A stretch of 64,000 nt of DNA, taken from Actinoplanes sp. M2I2 (GTDB lineage: Bacteria; Actinomycetota; Actinomycetes; Mycobacteriales; Micromonosporaceae). The stretch's first letter is position 1; each line of letters begins with the position of its first letter. Below, piece by piece: positions 30,202 through 40,141 of the stretch. Position numbers and translations under genes: made by a program. The stretch spans positions 496,001 to 560,000 of the forward strand of contig NZ_JALPVJ010000001.1 in NCBI RefSeq assembly GCF_023544445.1. Direction: 5' to 3'. The notes beneath the pieces are model-generated. The model did no database searches. It was given only the letters and a program-made list of their open reading frames with translations, and was not told where the DNA came from.

Positions 30202-31101
30202 ATGTCCTCTCCTCAAGCGGCCCGGGAGCGATCCCGGGTCGCTCTCGTCACGTGTGACCTCTTCCCCGACCTGTGGGAGGACGACGTCGAGCTGCGAGAT
30301 GCCCTGCGCTCCCGCGGTGTCGACGTCGACGCGGTCAGCTGGGACGACGCCGCAGCGGACTGGGCGTCGTACGACCTCGCGGTGATCCGCTCACCGTGGG
30401 ACTACGTTCCCCGCCGGCCACAGTTCCTGGCTTGGGCCCACAGCGTGCCCCGCCTGCTCAACCCGGCCGACGTGCTGGAGTGGAACACGGACAAGCGCTA
30501 CCTCGCCGAGCTGGCCGAGGCCGGGCTGCCGGTCACGCCCACCGAGTTCGTGGCCCCCGGCCAGACGTGGACTCCGCCGACGACGGGCGAGTGGGTGGTG
30601 AAGCCGTCGGTCAGCGCCGGCAGCCAGGACACCGGCCGCTACGTGCTGCCCGCCCAGAGCGACCTGGCCGAGGCCCACGTGGCCCGCCTGACCGCCGAGG
30701 GCCGGACGGCGATGATCCAGCCCTACCTCGCGGCCGTGGACGAACTGGGCGAGACCGCGCTGATCTTCCTGCCCGACTCCTCCGGCGACCTCGGCTACAG
30801 CCACGCGATCCGCAAGGGCGCGATGCTCACCGGCCCGGACGAGGGCCTGATCGACCCGGGCAGCGAACAGATCGACCCCCGCACCGCGACCGAGGCCGAG
30901 CGCCGCACCGCCGAGCGGGTCCTCGAGGTCATCCCCGGCGGCACGAAGCGCCTGCTCTACGCCCGCGTCGACCTGATCCCCGGCCCCGACGGCACCCCGC
31001 TGCTGGTCGAGCTCGAACTGGCCGAGCCCTCGCTCTTCCTCACCGAAGGCGGCGACGCCGCCACCACCCGCCTGGCCGAGGCCATCATCGGCCGGCTCTG
31101 A
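30202..31101 (+). CDS. ATP-grasp domain protein (RimK/DcsG-like ligase)
   Basis: 299 residues. The order of motifs fits the ATP-grasp group that includes the D-cycloserine ligase DcsG: VTCDLFPDLWEDD at the start, WDDAAADWASYDLAVIRSPWDY, NTDKRYLAELAEAGLPVTPTEFV (in part: NTDKRYLAEL), VVKPSVSAGSQDTGRY for ATP phosphates, and LLVELELAEPSLFL for magnesium. Such enzymes join a carboxylate to an amine or similar nucleophile through an acyl phosphate. Substrate unknown; there is no cycloserine cluster around it. ATG at 30202; a TTG three codons earlier is also possible. Confidence 0.85.
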   Translation: MSSPQAARERSRVALVTCDLFPDLWEDDVELRDALRSRGVDVDAVSWDDAAADWASYDLAVIRSPWDYVPRRPQFLAWAHSVPRLLNPADVLEWNTDKRYLAELAEAGLPVTPTEFVAPGQTWTPPTTGEWVVKPSVSAGSQDTGRYVLPAQSDLAEAHVARLTAEGRTAMIQPYLAAVDELGETALIFLPDSSGDLGYSHAIRKGAMLTGPDEGLIDPGSEQIDPRTATEAERRTAERVLEVIPGGTKRLLYARVDLIPGPDGTPLLVELELAEPSLFLTEGGDAATTRLAEAIIGRL

Positions 31102-31110
31102 CCATCCGCC

Positions 31111-31350
31111 GCGTCCGGTTGCCCGCCGGCGTCGCAGCGCGCGTCCGGTTACCCGCCGGCGTCGGAGCCCGCGTCCGGCGCTTACTCGCGTCGGAGCCCG
31201 CTTCCGGCGCTTACTCGCGTCGGAGCCCGCTTCCGGCGCTTGCTCGCGTCCGGCGTTTGGCTGCGTTCGATGTTCGGCCGTGTTGGGTGTTCGGCCGCGT
31301 TGAGCGTTTGGCTGCGTTGAGCGTTTGGCTGCGTGAGGCGGTTGCTGCGT
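31111..31350. repeat. degenerate 29-30-bp and shorter tandem repeats
   Basis: Units start at 31111, 31141, 31171, 31200 and 31229, the first two 30 bp, the next 29 bp, with a shared GCGTCCGG start and GTCGGAGCCC end. From about 31255 a different unit based on GCGTTTGGCTGCGTTGA takes over to about 31350. Confidence 0.75.
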
Positions 31351-31456
31351 GGGGCGGAGGATCGCCTGTGGGTAAATCCCGTCGCTTGTCCGGTCTGGCC
31401 TGAGCCCAGCAGGTGTTCTGCGGTGGGTTGGCCCGGCTTGAGAACGCCTGGACGGC

Positions 31457-31870
31457 GGGTGGTGGCCGGAGAGGGGGGCCACCACCCGTGCCCTGGTGGT
31501 TTGGCGTGGCGGTCGCGCAGAGACACCGGGAACGACCGCCCGCGCCGACGAAAGCCTCCGTATAGGCCCACCTCCTCTCGTATGGCGTGGTTATCGGGAT
31601 GCCGGCGGCATGCCGGTGGGCGGCGCGGCCGGACGACTCGGCCGCGCCGGTCCGGCACCTGGCATGCGGCGCCGGTTGACTGGGTGGCGTCCGAGGAGCC
31701 GTCTCGGTGGGGAATCCGATGTCGACGGCTGGAAACGGACGCCACCCCTTCGGCAGGGCTCGCGGGATGCCGGTCCGCCTGACGAGTAACGGACCGACAG
31801 CCCTGCCGGGTCTGAGGGCCGGCCGGATCAGGCCGGCGCGGCCAACGCGCCGGCCCTGCGGCAAGCCGCA
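31457..31870. other. cluster of strong hairpins, candidate structured RNA
   Basis: Perfect stems in order: 31457-31467 with 31477-31487 (11 bp); 31622-31631 with 31639-31648 (10 bp); 31751-31760 with 31799-31808 (10 bp), enclosing 31772-31777 with 31790-31795 (6 bp); 31815-31823 with 31849-31857 (9 bp); 31857-31862 with 31865-31870 (6 bp). The CCACCA at 31480-31485 can also pair with TGGTGG at 31494-31499, giving a choice of folds at the left end. No known RNA family was recognised. Confidence 0.4.
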
Positions 31871-32017
31871 GTGTCGGCGGGATACTCGCGGCGCGGTGCG
31901 ACGCGTCGGGGCAGGCTTCCGCTTCGCGGAGCGCAGTCCTCGGCGCCCCAGCTGGGCGCGGCTTTGCCAACTAAGTGGTGGCCGCTCAGGAGGGTCGCGG
32001 TGGCCACTCGCCGAGGC

Positions 32018-32260
32018 TCGACTGGCGCAGGCTCGGGGGACTGGCTCCGCTGGTTACAGCTCGGCTAGGACCGGCTCGACTGGCGCAGGCCCGGCCGGGA
32101 CCGGCTCCGCTGGTTGCGGCTCGCCTAGGACCAGCTCGGCTGGGACCGGCTCGCCTCGGGCCAGCTCGGCTGGGAGCGGCTCGGCTGGGAGCGGCTCGGC
32201 TGGCACAGGCTCTGTTCGGACCAGCTCGATTGGTGTCGGCTCGACTGACATCGGTCGGGC
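32018..32260. repeat. 15-bp minisatellite
   Basis: About sixteen degenerate copies of a 15-bp unit with core GGCTCGGCTGGGACC. All six frames read as pentapeptide repeats, which produces spurious open frames. Confidence 0.85.
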
Positions 32261-32416
32261 TTGCCGCAGCCGGCTGGGGAGAATTTCGTTGGAAGATCGC
32301 GGAGGCGATAGACGCCAGCGCCGTTTCCGTTTGCTGTTCGAAGGCGATGAGGCTTGTTCGCGGCATGGGGACAGCGTGCCGAAGTGAGCCGATCAATGCC
32401 GGGCCGATGTTTTTCC

Positions 32417-32442
32417 TGTGGACGACACGCCGCTTATCCACA
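32417..32442. promoter_or_regulatory. pair of inverted DnaA-box-like sequences
   Basis: TTATCCACA at 32434-32442 is an exact consensus DnaA box on the plus strand. TGTGGACGA at 32417-32425 is an 8 of 9 match on the other strand. They face each other across 8 bases. No A+T-rich unwinding region or dnaA/dnaN gene is nearby. Confidence 0.4.
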
Positions 32443-32762
32443 GGGGCGAATCGCATAGGGCCTGTTCAGTGCGTTTCATAGCCGAGGGCGCCGACGCTTT
32501 TCGTAGTCGGAAACGCAAGGTCTTCGGGATGGCCGGCAAGAAACAGGCTGGCTGGAGAAGGTGGTCCGGAGAGTAGGCGGTCGAGGTGATCTAGTGGCGA
32601 GCCGGAACTGCGGAGATCGGCATTCGCGGCAAGCGTCGGGGAACTTCGTCGGCCACCGGCCAGCTCGGCAAGCCGGCCCGCCAGGTCGCCGCGGCCAGAG
32701 CCGACCGGGCGGAACTGACCGGTGCCCCGGCGGGCCACGAGCTTGCGCGGCTCGGTCGGCGC

Positions 32763-32941
32763 GGTGAGGGCTGCGTGCCGGGCCAGCGAGGTGGGGCTGC
32801 GTGCCGGGACAGTGCGGTGAGGGCTGCGTGCCGGGTCAGCGAGGTGGGGCTGCGTGCCGGGACAGTGCGGTGAGGGCTGCGTGCCGGGTCAGCGAGGTGG
32901 GGCTGCGTGCCGGGACAGTGCGGTGAGGGCTGCGTGCCGGG
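32763..32941. repeat. 53-bp tandem array abutting the ctaA stop
   Basis: Units start at 32763, 32816, 32869 and 32922; the last runs into the ctaA gene, whose TCA stop (32942-32944) sits at the same place in the unit as TCA in the copies at 32889 and 32836. Each unit consists of two related halves of 27 and 26 bp sharing GGCTGCGTGCCGGG. Confidence 0.9.
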
Positions 32942-33895
32942 TCAGCGTGGGGCGGGGACCGGCTCTTCGGCTGCGACGGTGGGGGACGGCTCGGCGGGCG
33001 CTTCGACCGCGGCGGGCACGTCGGGGCGGCTGCGCAGGGACCAGATCACGGCCAGCGTGGACGTCCAGACCAGGGCGGCGCCGAGCATGTGGGCGCCGAC
33101 CAGCAGGACCGGCAGGTGGGTGAAGTACTGCACGAAGCCGATCAGGCCCTGCGCCAGCTCGACGGCCAGCAGCACCACCGCGGCCCGGACCGTGGCCCGG
33201 GGGGCGTTCACCGCGCGGAGGGCGAAGACCAGCGCCAGCGTGAGGCCGAGCAGCAGGAACACCACGTCGGCGTGGGCCTGGGAGATCGCGGCCGGGTCGA
33301 GGCCGTTGCGCTTGGCGTCCAGGTCGCCGGCGTGCGGGCCGCTGCCGGTCACCACCACGCCCAGGGCGATCACCGCGGCGCTGACCGTGGAGAGGATCCA
33401 GACGAGGTGGCGTAGCGGGCGCGGCACCAGCTGCACCGGCGGACCGTCGCCCTCGGCGGCTCGCCTCCACAGGGCGTACGCGAAAGCGATGATCACGATG
33501 GAGATGAGGAAGTGGACGCCCACGACCCAGGGGTTGAGGTCGGTGAGCACCGTGATGCCGCCGACCACGGCCTGCAGGGGGATGTAGAGCAGCACGGCCA
33601 GGGCCAGCAGGACCCGTGAGCGGCGGCGTGGCTTTTCCAGCAGGGCGGCGATCACACAGGCCACGGCGATGATGCCGAGCGCGAAGGTGAGCAGCCGGTT
33701 GCCGAACTCGATGACGCCGTGGACGCCCATCTCGGCGGTCGTCGTGTACGAGGTGTCGGTGCACCGCGGCCAGGTGGGGCAGCCGAGGCCCGACCCGGTC
33801 AGCCGGACCGCGGCGCCGGTGACGACCAGCGCGACGTTCGCGACCAGCGACGCCAGGGCCAGGGGGCGCAGCGGCAGGAATCTCACCTCTGGCAT
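32942..33895 (-). CDS. ctaA: heme A synthase
   Basis: 317 residues with about eight membrane spans arranged as two four-helix halves. Oxidises heme O to heme A for aa3-type cytochrome oxidase. Conserved features are GLGCPTWPRC in the first external loop, with the two regulatory cysteines, HGVIEFGNRL with a heme-ligand histidine, and in the second half QAHADVVFLLLG and VGAHMLGAALVW histidines. A hydrophilic, Pro/Glu/Ala-rich tail of about 35 residues follows the last span. Divergent from sufR; the 107-base gap should hold both promoters. Confidence 0.94.
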   Translation of the reverse strand: MPEVRFLPLRPLALASLVANVALVVTGAAVRLTGSGLGCPTWPRCTDTSYTTTAEMGVHGVIEFGNRLLTFALGIIAVACVIAALLEKPRRRSRVLLALAVLLYIPLQAVVGGITVLTDLNPWVVGVHFLISIVIIAFAYALWRRAAEGDGPPVQLVPRPLRHLVWILSTVSAAVIALGVVVTGSGPHAGDLDAKRNGLDPAAISQAHADVVFLLLGLTLALVFALRAVNAPRATVRAAVVLLAVELAQGLIGFVQYFTHLPVLLVGAHMLGAALVWTSTLAVIWSLRSRPDVPAAVEAPAEPSPTVAAEEPVPAPR

Positions 33896-34002
33896 CGTAC
33901 GCAGGGATTTGATCTTGATTGGCAGGGCCCGGAGGCGTCGGTGGCGTGGATCACCGGGGAGTCGGTTTGCAGGGCTCCGCGGAAATACGTAACGTTGGAG
34001 TA

Positions 34003-34731
34003 GTGAAAAACGAGGTGTTGATCCCGATCGGGGCGGTGGCGTCGGCCAGCGCTTCGGACGGTCGCACCCGTGACCGGGTCGCCCAGCTCCTGCTGGAGCG
34101 TGGGTCGGCCACCGCGGCCGAGCTCGGCGCCCTGCTCGGGCTGAGCCCGGCGGCCATCCGCAAGCACCTCGACGCGATGCTGGCCGATCAGCTCGTCGAG
34201 ACCCGCGAGGTCCGCAACGCCGGTCCGCGCGGCCGGGGGCGCCCGGCGAAGGCGTTCGCCCTCACCGCGGCCGCCCGCGAGAATCTCAACCCGCACTTCT
34301 ACGACGGTATAGCGACGGCCGCGCTTCGCTGGATCGAGCAGAACCACGGGCCCGAGGCCGTCACCGCCTTCGCGTCGGCGCAGGTCGCCGGTCTGGAGGA
34401 GCGGTGCCGGGCCGCGCTGCTCGAGGCCGGCGACGACCCGATCGCCCGGGCCGAGGCGCTCGCCGAGGCATTGACCGCCGAGGGCTACGCTGCCAACGCG
34501 ACCGTGATCGCGTCCGGCGGCCAGCTGTGCCAGCACTCCTGCCCGGTGGCGCACGTGGCCGCCGAGTTCCCTCAGCTGTGCGACGCCGAGACCGCGGTCA
34601 TCTCGCGGCTCATCGGCACCCACGTGCAGCGTCTCGCCACGATCGCGCATGGCGACCGGGTGTGCACCACGCACATCCCAGCCCCGGCGCGAGGAGTAAC
34701 TCCAGCAACCACGGTTAGGACAGATACATGA
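34003..34731 (+). CDS. sufR: iron-sulfur-sensing repressor SufR (ArsR/DeoR-type winged helix)
   Basis: 242 residues. The N-terminal winged helix is clear ([25 protein letters not shown], in part: [12 protein letters not shown]) followed by the [12 protein letters not shown] wing. Near the C terminus [18 protein letters not shown] supplies three cysteines (CX3C then 12 residues to C) that hold the [Fe-S] cluster in SufR. It represses the suf operon when clusters are plentiful. The GTG at 34003 follows GGAG closely; ACGT-A-ACGT just upstream may be part of its own operator. Its stop overlaps the sufB ATG (ATGA). Confidence 0.93.
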   Translation: MKNEVLIPIGAVASASASDGRTRDRVAQLLLERGSATAAELGALLGLSPAAIRKHLDAMLADQLVETREVRNAGPRGRGRPAKAFALTAAARENLNPHFYDGIATAALRWIEQNHGPEAVTAFASAQVAGLEERCRAALLEAGDDPIARAEALAEALTAEGYAANATVIASGGQLCQHSCPVAHVAAEFPQLCDAETAVISRLIGTHVQRLATIAHGDRVCTTHIPAPARGVTPATTVRTDT

Positions 34732-36149
34732 CCGACCAGATCGTCAGCCAGGAAGAGCACCTCGCCGCCCTGGGCCGGTACGAATACGGGTGGGCCGACG
34801 CCGACGTGGCGGGCTCGACCGCCCAGCGTGGGCTGTCCGAGGCCGTGGTGCGCAACATCTCCGCGCTCAAGAACGAACCGCAGTGGATGCTCGACCTGCG
34901 GCTCAAGGGTCTGCGCCTGTTCGACCGCAAGCCCATGCCCAACTGGGGCGCCGACCTCACCGGCATCGACTTCCAGAACATCAAGTACTTCGTGCGCTCG
35001 ACCGAGAAGCAGGCGGCCACCTGGGACGACCTGCCGGCCGACATCAAGGCCACGTACGACAAGCTGGGCATCCCCGAGGCCGAGAAGCAGCGCCTCGTGT
35101 CGGGCGTCGCGGCGCAGTACGAGTCCGAGGTCGTCTACCACAAGATCCGTGAGGACCTCGAGGAGCAGGGCGTCCTCTTCCTCGACACCGACACGGCTCT
35201 GCGCGAGCACGAGGACATCTTCAAGGAGTACTTCGGCACCGTGATCCCGGTCGGCGACAACAAGTTCGCCGCGCTGAACACGTCGGTGTGGTCGGGTGGC
35301 TCCTTCATCTACGTGCCGAAGGGTGTGCACGTCGACATCCCGCTGCAGGCCTACTTCCGGATCAACACCGAGAACATGGGCCAGTTCGAGCGGACGCTGA
35401 TCATCGCCGACGAGGGCAGCTACATCCACTACGTCGAGGGCTGCACGGCGCCGATCTACTCGTCGGACTCGCTGCACTCCGCGGTCGTCGAGATCGTCGT
35501 CAAGAAGAACGCCCGGGTGCGCTACACGACCATCCAGAACTGGTCGAACAACGTCTACAACCTGGTCACCAAGCGCGCCACCTGTGAAGAGGGCGCGACC
35601 ATGGAGTGGGTCGACGGCAACATCGGCTCCAAGGTGACGATGAAGTACCCGGCCGTCTACATGACCGGCGCGCACGCCAAGGGCGAGGTCCTCTCGATCG
35701 CCATGGCCGGCGAGGGTCAGCACCAGGACTCGGGCGCCAAGATGGTGCACGCCGCGCCGCACACCTCCTCGACGATCATCTCGAAGTCGATCGCCCGGGG
35801 CGGCGGCCGTACGTCGTACCGCGGTCTCGTGCAGGTGCTGGAGGGCTCGTCGTCCTCCAAGAGCACGGTCAAGTGCGACGCGCTGCTGGTCGACACCATC
35901 TCCCGGTCGGACACGTACCCGTACGTCGACATCCGCGAGGACGACGTGTCGATGGGGCACGAGGCGACCGTCTCCAAGGTCAGCGAGGACCAGCTCTTCT
36001 ACCTGATGAGCCGCGGTCTCACCGAGGACGAGGCGATGGCGATGATCGTGCGCGGCTTCATCGAGCCGATCGCCAAGGAACTCCCGATGGAGTACGCGCT
36101 CGAGCTGAACCGCCTGATCGAGCTCCAGATGGAAGGGGCTGTGGGCTAA
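34728..36149 (+). CDS. sufB: Fe-S cluster assembly protein SufB
   Basis: 473 residues, normal length. Scaffold subunit of the SufBC2D complex. The beta-helix core and conserved [21 protein letters not shown] (in part: [12 protein letters not shown]), YVEGCTAP with the scaffold cysteine, and [10 protein letters not shown] are present. No intein is inserted, unlike SufB of mycobacteria. Overlaps sufR by four bases and is followed 46 bases later by sufD. Confidence 0.97.
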   Translation: MTDQIVSQEEHLAALGRYEYGWADADVAGSTAQRGLSEAVVRNISALKNEPQWMLDLRLKGLRLFDRKPMPNWGADLTGIDFQNIKYFVRSTEKQAATWDDLPADIKATYDKLGIPEAEKQRLVSGVAAQYESEVVYHKIREDLEEQGVLFLDTDTALREHEDIFKEYFGTVIPVGDNKFAALNTSVWSGGSFIYVPKGVHVDIPLQAYFRINTENMGQFERTLIIADEGSYIHYVEGCTAPIYSSDSLHSAVVEIVVKKNARVRYTTIQNWSNNVYNLVTKRATCEEGATMEWVDGNIGSKVTMKYPAVYMTGAHAKGEVLSIAMAGEGQHQDSGAKMVHAAPHTSSTIISKSIARGGGRTSYRGLVQVLEGSSSSKSTVKCDALLVDTISRSDTYPYVDIREDDVSMGHEATVSKVSEDQLFYLMSRGLTEDEAMAMIVRGFIEPIAKELPMEYALELNRLIELQMEGAVG

Positions 36150-36195
36150 TCCCACCGCCGCGCCCGATGGTCAAGCTGCAAGCCATAAGGACGAG

Positions 36196-37326
36196 ATGAC
36201 TACCGAGACCACGATCGCCCCGCCCAGCACCAAGTCGCAGGTGCTGAGCTCCTTCGACGTCACCGAGTTCCCGGCCCTCAACGGCCTGGAGGAGGAGTGG
36301 CGATTCACCCCGCTCAAGCGGCTGCGCGAGCTGGTCACGGCCACGTCGCTGACCGGCACCGCACCGCAGTTCGAGACCGGTGACCTGCCGGCCGGCGTGA
36401 GCGTGCGGAGCGTCGACCAGGTCGACCCGGTGCTCACGCCGTTCGACCGGGTCAGTGCGCTGGCCTTCGGCGCGGCCGCGGGCGTGACCCTGATCGAGGT
36501 CGCGCCCGAGACCGAGCCCGAGCAGGCCGTGGTGATCCGCGTGGTCGGCAAGGGCGGCGACGCGGCGGCCGCGCGCACCTTCGTCAAGGTGGGCGCGTTC
36601 GCCAAGGTCACCCTCGTCCTCGAGCAGACCGGCACGACCACACTGGCCGACAACATCGAGGTCGTGGTGGGCGACAGCGCCCAGCTGACCTTCGTGACGG
36701 TCGCCGGCTGGGACGCCGGCGCCGTGCAGGCCCAGCACGTCAAGCTGCGGGTCGGCAAGGACGCCCGGGCCGTGCACGTGCAGGTGGCGCTCGGCGGCGA
36801 CCTGGTCCGCCAGTTCACCAGCGTCGAGTACACCGGGCGGGGCGGCGACGCCGAGCTGTGGGGTCTCTACTTCGCCGACGCCGGCCAGCACTTCGAGCAC
36901 CGCCAGCTGGTCGACCACTCGGTGCCGGACTGCCGCAGCTACGTCGGCTACCGCGGCGCGCTCCAGGGCGCGTCGGCGCACACCGTCTGGGTCGGCGACG
37001 TGCTGATCCGCGCCACGGCGACCGGCACGGACACGTACGAGATCAACCGCAACCTGATCCTGACCGACGGGGCCCGGGCCGACTCGGTGCCCAACCTCGA
37101 GATCGAGACCGGTGAGATCGTCGGGGCCGGGCACGCCAGCGCGACCGGCCGCTTCGACGAGGAGCAGCTGTTCTACCTGATGGCGCGCGGCATCCCCGAG
37201 GGCGAGGCCCGCAAGCTGGTGGTGCGCGGCTTCTTCGCCGAGCTGCTCAACAAGATCCCGGTCGAGGAGCTGCGCGAGCGGCTCGGCGACGCGATCGAGG
37301 CGAGGCTGGCGGAGAGCGGCGCGTGA
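36196..37326 (+). CDS. sufD: Fe-S cluster assembly protein SufD
   Basis: 376 residues, homologous to SufB but lacking its cysteine-rich core. The C-terminal half has the conserved QHFEHRQLVDHSVPDCRSYVGYRGAL stretch (in part: HFEHRQLVDH) and ends EEQLFYLMARGIPEGEARKLVVRGF as in SufB. It forms a heterodimer with SufB. Its stop overlaps the GTG of the ferredoxin-like gene. Confidence 0.96.
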   Translation: MTTETTIAPPSTKSQVLSSFDVTEFPALNGLEEEWRFTPLKRLRELVTATSLTGTAPQFETGDLPAGVSVRSVDQVDPVLTPFDRVSALAFGAAAGVTLIEVAPETEPEQAVVIRVVGKGGDAAAARTFVKVGAFAKVTLVLEQTGTTTLADNIEVVVGDSAQLTFVTVAGWDAGAVQAQHVKLRVGKDARAVHVQVALGGDLVRQFTSVEYTGRGGDAELWGLYFADAGQHFEHRQLVDHSVPDCRSYVGYRGALQGASAHTVWVGDVLIRATATGTDTYEINRNLILTDGARADSVPNLEIETGEIVGAGHASATGRFDEEQLFYLMARGIPEGEARKLVVRGFFAELLNKIPVEELRERLGDAIEARLAESGA

Positions 37327-37651
37327 GCTTCGAGCTGGTCGGCTCGGCAGCCGACGTCGCCAAGGGCGCCGCGATCTCGGTCGAGGTCGACGGTGTGGAC
37401 GTCGCGGTGGTGCACGCCGACGACGACAACTTCTATGCCGTACGCGACGAGTGCTCGCACGCCACGGTCCCCCTCTCCGAGGGTGAGGTCGAGGGCTGCA
37501 TGCTCGAGTGCTGGCTGCACGGCTCCCGGTTCGACCTGCGCACCGGTGAGCCGAGCGGCCCGCCCGCGTTCACCGCGGTGGCGACCTACCCCGTCGAGAT
37601 CCGCGACGGCGACATCTATGTATCGACGACCCCGAGTAATGGAGTAAACCC

Positions 37652-37655
<4 letters not shown>
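37323..37655 (+). CDS. Rieske-type ferredoxin of the suf operon
   Basis: 110 residues, cytoplasmic, with the cluster motifs CSHATV and CWLHGSRFD (CxH then CxxH), so a non-membrane Rieske ferredoxin of the type annotated as non-heme iron oxygenase ferredoxin subunit. It is embedded between sufD and sufC with four-base overlaps at both ends, an arrangement common in actinobacteria; it probably supplies electrons for, or carries, clusters during assembly. No oxygenase is nearby. Confidence 0.9.
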
Positions 37656-38413
<758 letters not shown>

Positions 38414-38426
38414 CGGGGGCTGGCAC

Positions 38427-39656
38427 ATGACGTTCGACGTGGCCCAGGTCCGAGCCGATTTCCCCATCCTCACGCGGGAGATCAACGGCCACCCGCTGGT
38501 CTATCTGGACAGCGCCAACACCTCGCAGAAGCCTCGGCAGGTCATCGAGGCGATGCGGGTGCACAACGAGCGGCACAACGGCAACGTGTCCCGCTCGGTG
38601 CATACGCTCGGCACCGAGGCCACGTCGGCGTACGAGGACGCCCGCGCCAAGGTGGCGGCCTTCATCAACGCCGCCACCCCGGACGAGATCGTCTTCACCA
38701 AGAACTCGACCGAGGCGATCAACCTGGTCGCCCACTCGGCCGGGCAGCACCTGCGGCTCCAGCCGGGCGACGAGATCGTGATCTCCGAGATGGAGCATCA
38801 CTCGAACATCGTCCCGTGGCAGTTGCTCTGCGAGCGCACCGGCGCCACGCTGCGCTGGTTCGGCGTGACCGACGACGGCCGGCTCGACGAGTCCCAGCTC
38901 GAGACGCTGGTCAACGAGCGCACCAAGCTGGTCTCGGTCGTGCACATGTCGAACGTGCTGGGCACGATCAACGACGTCTCCCGGATCGTCGCGCGGGCCC
39001 GTGAGGTCGGCGCGCTGGTGCTGCTCGACTGCTCGCAGTCGGTGCCGCACCTGCCGGTCGACGTGCGCACGCTCGGCGCCGACTTCATCGCGTTCACCGG
39101 TCACAAGATGCTCGGCCCGACCGGCATCGGCGTGCTGTGGGGGCGTTACTCCCTGCTCGCCGAGATGCCGCCGTTCCTCGCCGGTGGCTCGATGATCGAG
39201 ACGGTGACGATGGGCGGCACCACCTATGCCGCGCCGCCGGCCCGCTTCGAGGCCGGCACCCCGCCGATCGCCGAGGCGGTCGGGCTCGGCGCGGCGGTCG
39301 ACTACCTGACCGGGCTGGGCATGGAGGCGGTGCACCAGCACGAGCAGGACATCACCGCGTACGCCCTCAAGACCCTGCTGGACGTGCCGGGAGTCCGCCT
39401 CTTCGGCCCGGCCACCCCCGAAGGCCGTGGCGGCACGCTGTCGTTCGGCGTGGACGGGGTGCACCCGCACGACGTCGGGCAGGTCCTCGACGCGCTCGGG
39501 GTCGAGGTGCGGGTCGGGCATCACTGCGCCAAGCCGACCTGCGTGCGTTTCGGCGTCCCGGCGATGACCCGCGCGTCGTTCTACCTCTACACCACCACGG
39601 ACGAGATCGACGATCTTGCCCGCGGCCTCGACCAGGTCAAGAAGGTGTTCGGCTGA
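38427..39656 (+). CDS. sufS: cysteine desulfurase SufS
   Basis: 409 residues, PLP-dependent. Removes sulfur from cysteine for cluster assembly. The PLP lysine is in FTGHKMLGPTGIG, the substrate-binding EMEHHSNIVPWQ is present, and the catalytic cysteine is in VGHHCAKPTC. The ATG at 38427 has GGGGGC upstream. Ends one base into the sufU start. Confidence 0.97.
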   Translation: MTFDVAQVRADFPILTREINGHPLVYLDSANTSQKPRQVIEAMRVHNERHNGNVSRSVHTLGTEATSAYEDARAKVAAFINAATPDEIVFTKNSTEAINLVAHSAGQHLRLQPGDEIVISEMEHHSNIVPWQLLCERTGATLRWFGVTDDGRLDESQLETLVNERTKLVSVVHMSNVLGTINDVSRIVARAREVGALVLLDCSQSVPHLPVDVRTLGADFIAFTGHKMLGPTGIGVLWGRYSLLAEMPPFLAGGSMIETVTMGGTTYAAPPARFEAGTPPIAEAVGLGAAVDYLTGLGMEAVHQHEQDITAYALKTLLDVPGVRLFGPATPEGRGGTLSFGVDGVHPHDVGQVLDALGVEVRVGHHCAKPTCVRFGVPAMTRASFYLYTTTDEIDDLARGLDQVKKVFG

Positions 39657-40141
39657 TGATGCTCGACGGGCTGTACCAGGAGATCATCCTGGACCACTAC
39701 AAGCACCCGCACGGCCGTGGCCTGCGCGACCCGTTCAACGGCGAGGCCCACCACGTCAACCCGACGTGCGGCGACGAGATCACCGTCCGGGTCACCGCCG
39801 CCGGCTCGTCCTTCTCCGACATCTCGTACGACGGCCTGGGGTGCTCGATCAGCCAGGCGTCCGCCTCGGTGCTGTACGAGCTGCTGCTCAACCGGTCCAC
39901 GGCCGACGCGGCGGGAATCCACGAGGCTTTCGTGGCGCTGATGCAGGGGCGCGGCCAGGTCGAGCCCGACGAGGACGTGCTCGGCGACGGCATCGCGTTC
40001 GCCGGGGTGGCGAAGTTCCCGGCCCGGGTCAAATGCGCGCTGCTGCCGTGGATGGCGTTCAAGGACGCCGCCGCCCGGGCAGGCGTGGACGTTTCCTCGA
40101 CAGACGCAACCGCTCCAGAGGCTTCAGAGGTGAAGGCATGA
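39656..40141 (+). CDS. sufU: sulfur transfer/scaffold protein SufU
   Basis: 161 residues. Zinc-containing partner that accepts persulfide sulfur from SufS. Conserved ligands are Cys38 and Asp40 in NPTCGDE, Cys63 in GLGCSISQ and Cys127 in RVKCALLPW. Two ATGs are adjacent (39656 and 39659); either may be used. The stop overlaps the next gene by ATGA. Confidence 0.95.
   Translation: MMLDGLYQEIILDHYKHPHGRGLRDPFNGEAHHVNPTCGDEITVRVTAAGSSFSDISYDGLGCSISQASASVLYELLLNRSTADAAGIHEAFVALMQGRGQVEPDEDVLGDGIAFAGVAKFPARVKCALLPWMAFKDAAARAGVDVSSTDATAPEASEVKA

Larger units (their letters stand above)
31102..32941. other. 1.8-kb gene-free tract with minisatellites and strong hairpins
   Basis: I see no supportable gene on either strand: open frames here are long only because of base composition, with no known motif or ribosome site. 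From the left it holds degenerate 29-30-bp repeats (31111-31350), a series of perfect 9-11-bp-stem hairpins (31457-31870), a 15-bp minisatellite (about 32018-32260), two DnaA-box-like sequences facing each other (32417-32442), and a 53-bp tandem array running into the ctaA stop (32763-32941). Confidence 0.7.

Noticed and set aside
31457-31487. 6C RNA, cobalamin riboswitch or T-box at the first hairpin
   Set aside because: None of the sequence signatures of these families is present.
31182-31970. Minus-strand open frames in the gene-free tract
   Set aside because: Basic, proline-rich, without motifs or ribosome sites, and they run through repeats.
32763-32941. Possible CRISPR array
   Set aside because: Units are contiguous with no unique spacers and no cas genes are present; it is a plain tandem repeat.
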